From Oreohelix idahoensis (taxonomy: Eukaryota; Mollusca; Gastropoda; Stylommatophora; Oreohelicidae): a stretch of DNA of 64,000 bases. The translations under genes were made by a program, and so were the position numbers. The stretch is from assembly GCA_024509875.1 (NCBI GenBank), contig JAMPIV010017791.1:87001-151000 (forward strand). Direction: 5' to 3'. This document shows positions 55,615 through 64,000 of the stretch, piece by piece; position 1 is the stretch's first letter, and every line of letters begins with the position of its first letter. The notes beneath the pieces were generated by a model, which ran no database searches, was not told the origin of the DNA, and worked only from the letters and a program-made list of their open reading frames with translations.

Positions 55615-56600
55615 AAGTAATAAGCTTCCTTTCCCACTGACCTTTTTCATGGTATCCTCATTACTGGTATTACATGTCCACGTAATTCTGAACATTCTTC
55701 AAAAAAACTGCCTATCATGTCCAGAGATTTTATAGTTTGTTTACTGACTGTTCACAGCTTACTTCAACACAATAGGTTTGCTCTATAGAACACTGCTAAT
55801 AGAGCCCATGAACCCGGTTATACGGTGGGTGTTAAGCATCTGAACACACCATCGTAACAACAACTAATATGAGGTTGTGCATCTGACTGGCAACTAAATG
55901 CAGGCTTCCTGTAAGAGGACCAGCTACAATAGTGGTTCCATGCTCCATAAGGAGTACAAAGTAAAATGATGACATCCATTGTCCTACTAATGTATTATGG
56001 TACATCTTGTCCCTTCATAGGACGTGGACTCATGTGTTTTGTTATATTGAAACTCTATTGGTTTTACCGTTTCGTCATCTGTATAATGTATACTTTTCCC
56101 ATATCTTTCCTTTGATCTGAATATGAAAATTCATGTTATTTATAACACTCAAAACTACTGAACAGATCTGAATTTTTTAACTGTTTTTCATTCCCTTGTG
56201 ACAACTGTGCCATCATTGGGTGAAGTTTGGTCATGTGATCTTGTAGTGGTTGTTTCTGTAGCAATGTTTTATATAATGAGGTTGTCTCAAGAGTCACCTC
56301 TTACTTTACGCTTGAGGAGGCAGTGGTTATACAAGGCGATTGAAAATTTACTTCCTATTTTTAAACTGTTACATCTTCACTCCCCAACTAATTTACGTGA
56401 AAAGAATTGGTCTAAATAAAGAAAACTAACTGCCATTTTATTATGTAAAATGCTACGTCACATTAACATTACAGCTTAGTGTCAGATTGGTCTGTTCAAG
56501 ATTTCATAAGGGGCAGTAACTTTTGCTGCTTCTTACAGCGCCACATTTTTCTACCATTTTGGTTTTCTTTGTTTTTTTAATTCTATTTTGTTTCTGGAAG
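55615..56600. other. unassigned sequence
   Basis: No gene recognised. A faint copy of the repeat seen near 51.77 and 53.53 kb occurs at about 55868-55950. A 73-codon ORF at 56198-56419 shows no domain. Confidence 0.45.
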
Positions 56601-56602
56601 TA

Positions 56603-57691
56603 CAGGTAGTTCTTTGTTTACGTGATATATGGGTTCCCGAGAACATTGAGTAAACAGAAATTGCACAATCGAACACGATTTTCTCATTCACATACATGTA
56701 AAGTATGGGGAATGTCTTCCATTAATGCTGTACAGATAATAAAAATAAATACATGTAATAATAAACAGTTTAAATTAACACATTCATGTTATGTAAATGT
56801 ACATGTATAGAAAACAGCACTGACAAAGTATCTAACACTGACAGGGGTAGGACCATTACCTTGTACTTCTTCATCAACTTCTAATTCAACGAAGAGTGGG
56901 ATGGTGAATCATCTGAATGAGAGGCAGGCAATGCTGCAATGAACTGTTTCCTGAAGAAGGTATCCAGAGTTGTGACTTTCTTTGTTCAAGGATTTCTTGG
57001 CAGTGAGCAGCACATTCCACCATTTTCCTCCTATCCGTGTTAGGATCATCTTCTTCAAAGATCATAAGGAAGGAATCAACAAGTTGGCAGGCCTTCTTTA
57101 ATGGTTTCACTATAAATTGACAGCCTGGTAGTTGTTGCTGGCTGGTGCAAGTTGACGGCCTGGTAGTTGTTGCTGGCTGGTGCAAGTTGCTGCATTTTCT
57201 TCTTTTTTTCATGATGATCTTCTCCAGCACCAACAACTCTTCATTGCTTAGTTCTACTTTCTGAGATTCAAGCAAATTTACTATTTCATTTTCGTCAACT
57301 CCATCTAAGCCAACTCTTAAGGCCATTCTGACACCTTCCTTAATAGCTGTGACACTACTGTCATCAACGCTAAAGCTTTCAAAGTCATGACAGAATAGAG
57401 GGCACAGTTTGTTTCCCACCCCTTTTCATGCATCGCCGCGGAACTTCATTCCAGGTGAGTATTGATTAGGGAAAGTGCATCACTAATATGCAAATATCCC
57501 TCAAAGAAACATTCAAATTCTCATCATCTTGCTCTCGTGTGTCCGTTGCTATGCAGATAAAATATGTACTGTAAAAAGATCTAAATAACGGGTCATGTAA
57601 CTTTGAGTTTGGAGCGTAAATAAAAAAATGCCCAGAATCACATATGTTCGAATTCGCGTAAATGAAACACGTGTAAACAGAGAACTACCTG
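56603..57691 (-). pseudogene. pogo/Tigger-like DNA transposon remnant
   Basis: Terminal inverted repeats CAGGTAGTTC...GTTTACGTG (56603) and its complement ending CTACCTG (57691), each next to a TA target duplication (56601-56602, 57692-57693). The minus strand at 57419-56886 encodes the C-terminal end of a Tigger-type transposase: GLDGVDENEIVNLLE, SNEELLVLEKI, and FEEDDPNTDRRKMVECAAHC. The DDE core and DNA-binding part are deleted. A ~36-bp tandem duplication (about 57121-57190) inserts a second TTTRPSTCTS-like segment. Confidence 0.85.
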
Positions 57692-57771
57692 TACAACAAA
57701 TAAAACTTATCAGTCAAAAGGCAGTTGTTTCTCCTCGTTTTGACATTAGTATCATGCCAATCCAACAAATG

Positions 57772-58051
57772 GGAGCCGCGGTAGCATAGTGGTTAGTGCA
57801 CTGGCTTCATTGCTCAGTGGTCTATGGTTTGATCCCCAGATGAGGTGGGATTTTTTTAGGCTGCAAACGGCTCCTGGGTCGACCCAGCCCCAATTGGGTA
57901 CCAGGGCAACTCTGGGAAGGTTAAGGCGGCCGGCGTGATGCTGACCACATCACCCCTAGTGTGCCGATGGTCAAGAAAATATGGGCCTAACACCATATTC
58001 CCAATATGCCTCAATGGGCATGTAACAGGATCCTTTACCTTTCCTTTACCT
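57772..58051 (+). mobile_element. tRNA-derived SINE family B, copy 3 (full length)
   Basis: 280 bp flanked by a perfect 15-bp duplication, CCAATCCAACAAATG, at 57757-57771 and 58052-58066. Head GGAGCCGCGGTAGCATAGTG with A box TAGCATAGTGG and B box GGTTTGATCCC. The tail is CTTTACCTTTCCTTTACCT-like, a pyrimidine-rich simple repeat. This is the reference copy for the family in this window. Confidence 0.95.
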
Positions 58052-58090
58052 CCAATCCAACAAATGCAAGTGAAGGTACAAAAAACTTAA

Positions 58091-59156
58091 CTCTTTGACT
58101 CCACAGCAACGCTCTGAACGTTGCAAAATTTAATACGCCGTGCCACAGCAACGCTCACAGCGTGGTTTTTAGTTTATCACGCATAAACCTTAAAAATCGT
58201 CCATTTAATGCAGTTCATATATTGAAATTCGTAGAATGACTTCCGCTACTATCTAAACAACTAATTTGACTGTAGTTAATCAGCACGTGTGCGTGTTTTG
58301 ATGTTATTATCACAATTTTTGTGAAGATTTGCGTGTTTGCGTTTTTCGTCGTTATTGCTAGAGAAATATGTCACGCTTTATATTTACATTTTCTAAGTCT
58401 CCTAAGCAAATAATTGTGTCAAACTACTTTGAAACATTGCTGACATTGATGATGATTGTTTGGTAGTCACAGTTTGTTGTCAAAATTTGGAATCTGTGCA
58501 GAAAAGCTAGACACACTAGGTTTAGTTGATGAGTTGGCGTAGTCGTATTCTGGCCGATCAAAAAGCAACAAAACTAGACCTACCGTAACATCTAATCACT
58601 AGTTCTTGGTAGAAGATGAAGCTAGGGATACTATTAAAACATTAAACAAGAGTAAAAAAGTTTTTATATAACGTTATTCTCCTTTATTTGTTTGAAAATT
58701 ACGTAATGCACGATTGCATAATTTGTATTTTTCTTACAAAGGACCACGGAAAAACTGGTGTGAATAACACTAAATGTACTAATTGTGGCCATAAGCATGT
58801 TTTCTTTTACTTGTATATGGATTAACTTGATGTTTGAAGACTAAACAGAAAGTTTTATTGTCTACAACAGTAATTTGTCTTTGGTTTGATCGTATTCTAC
58901 AGTCAACTTTTTAGCGTTTTTCAATTTTACATGCAAAATGTTTTAAGTATACCGAACATACTTGTGTTAATACTACCAAAGACATTATATATTACAATTC
59001 TCTATCCATTTCCCTACAGTTTGGTATATAATAAGTACATGTTCAAAGGAAAATTCACACAAAAATTTAGACTGAAAGATGAACACTTCACTGAATAAAA
59101 TTCTGCCCACAATAAAAGTCTGGCACAGCGTGCAAAATAACTCTGGACTGAAAGAG
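58091..59156. mobile_element. piggyBac-like non-autonomous element
   Basis: Flanked by TTAA at 58087-58090 and 59157-59160. Ends CTCTTTGACTCCACAG and, reversed, CTCTTTCAGTCCAGAG; subterminal blocks ACGCCGTGCCA and ACGCTGTGCCA also match in inverted orientation. The interior is AT-rich, without an intact ORF. A short frame with CTNCGHKH (about 58769-58800) may be a trace of a Cys-rich end. TTAA specificity and the TIR layout fit piggyBac. Confidence 0.7.
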
Positions 59157-59214
59157 TTAAAGATAGTGACTTTTCAATCACCTGTATTTTTTTATTTGTC
59201 TCCACAGAGACCAC

Positions 59215-59217
59215 CCC

Positions 59218-59248
<31 letters not shown>
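59215..59248. repeat. (CA)n microsatellite
   Basis: C-run followed by about 15 CA dinucleotides. Confidence 0.95.
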
Positions 59249-59349
59249 CAGGAACCACATGGCATGGACTTCTTTCATAGTTATCAAAAAGACAAAAAAA
59301 TCAAACGTACAATGTACAATAGTAACAGTAATATTTACTCTTTTTTATT

Positions 59350-59570
59350 CAACACTTCATCATAGCCCTTTAGCTCTGTCTGGAGCATAGGCCTTTGACA
59401 AGTTCACACCAAGCCTTCCTGTCCTGTGCCATCCTTTTCAGGTATTTCCATATCTTCTTTATCTCCTATTGCCTTCTCCATGTGTTTTTAAGTCTTCATC
59501 TGTTTCTCCTACCCTGGGTATTCCAGACCATAGACTGCCTTGTAATGCTACCAACATTTCAGGACACTGA
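59350..59570 (-). pseudogene. LINE 3' end, family L4, copy 4
   Basis: The reverse complement contains the L4 end: a block matching the GlnGlyLys-rich C-terminus of copy 1 in decayed form, and the GAGCTAAAGGGCT terminus near 59360-59372, followed by a GATGAAGTG-type tail. Confidence 0.65.
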
Positions 59571-59904
59571 AAACACTGTCCTAAGTGGTGATATTTGTGT
59601 TAAGAGGAAGGCAGTAATGCTACATACAAAAGGCACAAAGAAATAAATATGTAATGTCATTTATCAGGGACAGCTCTGCTTGCTAAGATGGCTCTATATT
59701 CAGTTTCAGATTTCAGCTGAACCATTTCACGATCAAATCCTTTTAATCCAGGCAAAATGACAGCCACATATCCTTCCCCGCAAGGCTGTGGAATAGAGCA
59801 GACAAAAACTATTAAAACTCAGTTCACTGTAACATGGCTCTAAAACAGAACAGACAACACAATTATAATTTAGTTCATTTTTGTCAGTCTTACTGTACGG
59901 TTGA

Positions 59905-60140
59905 GCATCAGGCTGGCACAGGGGTTACAGCTCTGGCAACTGGCGAATAAGTTACCGAATTCAAAACCTAGAAGCATCATGCTCATCTCCCCAGCTGTAA
60001 ATGGGTACCTGACTCTTGAGTTAGGGAAGGCAAAGGCAGCAAGGAAGGGAGCTGGTCACCCCACCTAATAAAGCAGACCTAGTATAATGAAGTCTCTAAC
60101 ACTTCATTCCCCTACAGCAGTATATGGTATGGGACTTCCT
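59905..60140 (+). mobile_element. SINE family C, copy 3
   Basis: Head with GGCACAGGGGTTACAGCTC and GAATTCAAAACC boxes. The body contains CAGCTGTAAATGGGTACCTG, CTCTTGAGTTAGGGAAGGCA, GGAAGGGAGCTGGTCACC and a TCTCTAACACTTCATTCCCC block. It is the least rearranged copy of the family. No TSD found. Confidence 0.65.
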
Positions 60141-60750
60141 ACCTGCTTGACTGCTGTTTCTGCATAAAGGCTTTTGCCTGGGCCATCGCATATCTGGATC
60201 TAATCGACAGCACTCCAAGCATGTACTTCATTGACACAATGGGAGTATCAAGCGTATATCCCAAGACTATGCGCATCCCTTCATTTTGTATGCGTTCTAG
60301 TTGTTCACATTGTGTTACTGGCAGTGTTAGTATTCCCAGCCCACACTCAATGACTGATATGACTAGCTGATGATAAACAAGAAATAGTAATCTCTGTTCC
60401 AGATGTGCAGCGGCCATTGTTTTCAGGGCTGCCAGATCTCTCCTGCATTTCTGTATGATGTGATCAACATGGTACTTTTACGATGTAATCCCAAGGTATT
60501 TCAGCTTTTCTCGCCTTTCAATTTTCTGTCCATTGAGAGTTATATCTGGAAGATCTGTTTTCACTATGGAGTTGTTTAAGGAGCACCACATCACGCAGGC
60601 CTTGTTGCCTTGTTGGGATTGACTTTGGAGCCAGTTTCCTTGCACCAGCTGAACACTTCGTGTAGTGTCCCATGTATGCTATTTACCATTTCCTGTCGGT
60701 TAAAGCACAACAATGAAGAACCAAACTGCAATATCATCAACAATATACTG
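60139..60750 (-). pseudogene. LINE reverse transcriptase C-terminal fragment
   Basis: The minus strand contains a VDDIAVW catalytic box (60722-60742) in one frame. After a frame change follow ETGSKVNPNKA, then CSLNNSIVKTDLPD and EKLKYLGIT with a stop, and RRDLAALKTMAAAHLEQRLLF to the stop at 60139. This is the palm/thumb/connection part of a LINE RT of a lineage different from L4 and from the plus-strand LINE that abuts it head to head at about 60750. Confidence 0.8.
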
Positions 60751-63436
60751 ATAAGAATAATATTGAGAGAGAGATTCACCAACGCTACAATAATACAATG
60801 CTATGCACCAACAAATGACAGCAACGAAGAGGTCAAGGACGAATTTTATCAACAGCTGCAAAAAAGAAATGGAAGCCGCACCTAGATATGATCTTATCGT
60901 AGTAATGGGAGACCTCAATGTGAAAGTTGGAACATACAATACATATAATGAAAGAGTAATAGGGAAATGCGGCAGCGGAACAATAAACGAGAATGGGGAT
61001 AAATTAATAAGTTTCTGTAGCATTAACAACTGGGTCATTGGAGGAACGCTTTCCCCACACAAAGAAATTCACAAATTAACATGGGAATCACCAAACGTCT
61101 GGGCCAGGAAACCAGATAGACCATATTATGATTAATGGTAGATGGAGACATTCATTACAAGATGTGAAAGTAAGAAGAGGTGCAGATGTGGGAAGTGATC
61201 ACCACTTAGAAGATGAAACTCAGAGCTGCTGGACCAACTGTAACTACACAGAAAAGGTTTGACATCAGCAAATTGAAGGACCCTCTTACAAGAAAATTTT
61301 ATGTTGCTGATATAAAGAAACGATATCAAATTGCCAAAAGCCAGGAAAAGACATCAACTGATGATATTGACCAGAAATTCAACACCTTTTCAACAATATA
61401 TAAGGAAAGCAGCAAATCATGCTTGGGATTCCAGGAAAGGAAGAAGCAAGATTGGATAACACCAGAAACATTAAACACCATAGCGATGAGAAAGGAAATG
61501 AAAAGAAAGAAAACAGAAGCGAAGTCCCCCAGGTTAAAGGAACTATATAGCGAACAGTACAGTCAGCTGGACAAGGAAGTTAAACGCCAAACCTGAGCCA
61601 ACAAAAGGAAATTCCTAGATGATCTTGCAAGACAGGCAGAAGAGGCAGCACTGAGAAATTAACAAAGCACAGTATATAAAATAACTAAAACCATCAGCGG
61701 AAAACGAGGTGCAAACAATATTACATTAGTAAGAGATAAGCAAGGAAATCTCATCACCACAGCAAAAGGAAAGGAAACAAGATGGGCAGAGCATTTCAGA
61801 GAAACAAGGAACCACCAGAGACACAGTTAAATGTTCCTGAGGCTGAAAATGATCTAGATGTTAATACAGACATTCCATGAAAGGAAGAAATCATCATGGC
61901 ATTCAAACAGTAAAAGAATGGAAAAGCCCCTGGCCATGATAACTTAAATGCAGAACTATTTAAGAAAGACCCTGAGATAGCAGCAGAACTATTAGAACCA
62001 CTATTTGCACAAGTCTGGAAAACAGGGACAACACCAACGGAGTGGAACAAAGGTATAATTGTCAAATTTCCCAAGAAGGGCGACCTTGCAGACTGCAACA
62101 ATTGGAGAGGAATCACTCTTCTCTCAGTTCCCAGCAAAATACTAGGCAGGATAATTATACAGGATAATTATACAGAGAATTTCAAAAGCAGTAGACCACA
62201 AACTGAGGAAAGAACAGGCAGGATTTAGAAAGAACAGAAGATGTGTAGATCATATATTTACCCTCAGGAACATTATAGAGCAGTGCTCAGAATGGCAAAG
62301 ACAGCTGTACATTAATTTTGTTGATTTTGAAAAGGCTTTTGACAGTATACACAGGGACAGTTTATGGAAAATACTGAGGGCTTATGGAATTCCAAGCTGC
62401 ATAGTGTCCATCATAAAAAGCCTCTATGCCAACTTTACATGTAGCATTGGGCAGAGCAACCTAACTTTTGAGGTGAAGACAGGAGTACGACAGGGATGCC
62501 CCTTATCAACCACTTTATTTTTAACAATCATAGACTGGGTGATGCATCAGACAACAGAGGGCAGTCCAAGAAGAATAGGATGGACTATGTTTTCTACATT
62601 GGAAGATCTGGATGCAGATGAAACTGCACTACTCGCACATTCTCATCAACACATCCAGGAAAAAATGGATAGACTTAATAAGTATAGCCAGCAGGTGGGT
62701 CTGAACATCAATCTAAAGAAGACAGAGGTCATGACACTCAATGTGGGCAACCCTGAGTCCATAACAGTAAGGAATCAGAAACTGGAACAGACAGACACCT
62801 TCACATACCTAGGATGCATAGTAACACCAGAAGGTGGAGCAAGCAAAGACATCAATAACAGAATGAAGAAAGCAAGAACAGCCTTTGTTAGTCTAAACAA
62901 GATCTGGAAGTCCTCTCAGTACAGCACAAACACAAAATTAAGATTATATGAGAGCTGTGTACTTTCTATGCTTCTCTATGGTGCAGAATGCTGGAGAGTA
63001 AAAGAGAAGGAATTGTTGAAATTGTCCTCTTTCCACACAATCTGCCTAAGAAAAATTCTCTGAATCTTTTGGCTGAATATCATCACCAACCAAGAACTGC
63101 TTACTCGGAGCAACCAAGAGGACATGCACACCACCATAACTGGCAGACGCTGGAGTTGGGTTGGCCATGTCCTCAGAAGAGACCCGATGCCATCACAAGA
63201 ACAGCTATGCTATGGACCTCAGAAGGAAAACGAAAGAGAGGCCGACCATAATTAACTTGTCGGAGAACTGTGGAGGCTGAGATGCAAAGAGTGAATCAGA
63301 GTTGGCGCACTGCACAAAGGATGGCTGCCGACCGGACAAAGTGGAAGCAGTTTGTTGCTTCCCTACAAGACGCCACCAGGTGTGATGGCCACTGACTGCT
63401 TTGACGGTCGGCGGCTAAAAATCAAAGAAGAAGAAA
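60751..63436 (+). pseudogene. LINE with endonuclease and reverse transcriptase, 5'-truncated (L5)
   Basis: Encodes an APE-type endonuclease (TIIQCYAPTND, VVMGDLNVKVG, GGTLSPHKEIHKLTWESP, QIDHIMING, GSDHHL), a linker and a reverse transcriptase. The RT has FPKKGDLADCNNWRGITLL, FRKNRRCVDHIFTLRNIIEQ, INFVDFEKAFDSIHRDSLW, VRQGCPLSTTLF and a catalytic box reduced to DADE at 62614-62625: the phenylalanine codon is gone and the second Asp is Glu. Then come TYLGCIV, LLYGAECW and the GHVLRRDP end. Several frame changes and stops (for example near 61130, 61594, 61660 and 62130) disable it. The last codons and the 3' tail (63354-63436, ending GAAGAAGAAA) match SINE family A. Confidence 0.9.
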
Positions 63437-63789
63437 CTGCAATATCATTCCCAGAAAGCATGAACTTCATTCATCTCATTTTTCAATCCTTAATGAGCAT
63501 TGAGCCACCATTGTAGTTGGTCCCCGTGTCCAAATAAATGCTCCTGTTTTGGTGGGTTTTTGTGCAGCAATTTTACTGCATGATGAGGTTGCCATGCCAA
63601 CCCCTTGTACAATCTCTTATTAGTCACGTGAGGGAGCAGTGGTCCCATTCTTTCTTGTTCACCTCAGAAACTACTGGGGCACGGGGCAAACATGAGGAAC
63701 GTTTCTGGGGGGACAAAACAAATAAACATCATTTGTTATTTGTACAGCAATAAAACATTATAGTTCCTTAAAAACATTCATTTACTAAT
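63437..63789. other. unassigned spacer
   Basis: No gene or repeat recognised. Confidence 0.5.
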
Positions 63790-64000
63790 GATCTGTCAGC
63801 AGCCAAAGAATGACTGGCCTTCAACAAAATTATGGCATGCCTCCTGTCGTGTGCCGTCTGCTCAAGGTCTTTCCCCATCTTCCTCATTATTTTAACTGCT
63901 GTCTCCAGTTCTCTTCTCCGTGTGTTTTCTGTCTAGTTCTACTACTCTGACCACGGCCATTTAAGAACAAGAACTGCCTGTTAATGTTATCAACAGGTTA
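63790..64000 (-). pseudogene. LINE 3' end, family L4, copy 5 (runs off the window)
   Basis: The reverse complement carries the L4 C-terminal sequence (PVDNIN, KTHGEENWRQQ-like) and a GAAGGCCAGTCATTC end, with a TAAATGAATG-type tail near 63775. It continues beyond 64000. Confidence 0.7.

Overview
This window looks like repeat-dense nuclear DNA of an invertebrate animal. No intact host gene, rRNA or tRNA gene was recognised. Nearly everything identifiable is a transposable element: Ty3/gypsy LTR elements, several LINE lineages, at least six SINE-like families, mariner, hAT, pogo/Tigger and piggyBac-like DNA elements, minisatellites and microsatellites. A mollusc is a reasonable guess, because RAG1-N-terminus-like mobile sequences were described from a sea slug, but the sequence does not prove it.

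Layout. 1-2.3 kb: two LINE fragments, one carrying a SINE with target-site duplications (TSDs). 2.9-19.7 kb: an old plus-strand gypsy element (A), carrying three SINEs and split by a young, almost complete gypsy element of the same lineage on the minus strand (B, 9.24-18.74 kb, two 1,431-bp LTRs). 22.3-24.5 kb: a decayed LINE with a (TTA)n tail. 24.6-26.8 kb: a degenerate ~37-bp satellite and a pair of ~185-bp inverted repeats. 26.8-27.9 kb: a 3'-truncated mariner. 31.7-32.9 kb: a broken gene resembling the zinc-binding N-terminal region of RAG1. 33.1-42.4 kb: element C, a near-identical sister of B. 42.7-46.5 kb: a SINE, a nuclease-domain fragment and a large imperfect inverted repeat of about 3 kb. 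47.4-49.2 kb: a ZBED/SCAND3-type hAT. 49.7-60.1 kb: SINEs, a small hAT element, three 3' ends of one LINE family (two expanded into minisatellites), a Tigger remnant and a piggyBac-like TTAA element. 60.1-64 kb: a LINE fragment, a long decayed LINE whose 3' tail matches SINE family A, and one more LINE 3' end.

The most notable system is the gypsy trio A/B/C. The polyprotein order is gag - protease - integrase - reverse transcriptase - RNase H, so integrase precedes RT as in copia although the enzymes are of gypsy type. Together with a SCAN-like segment in gag this points to the Gmr1 group. Gag has no CCHC zinc knuckle; it has an Asn/Arg/Gly/Tyr-rich tail and a conserved C-x2-C-x13-C-x-H motif just before the protease. 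B and C are each disabled by only one or two single-base frame breaks, at different places, so the family was active recently.

How the elements interact: SINE family A shares its 3' tail, including the last codons of the ORF, with the LINE at 60.75-63.44 kb, which suggests that this LINE lineage mobilised it. The nested insertions give a relative age order: element A first, then SINEs and B.
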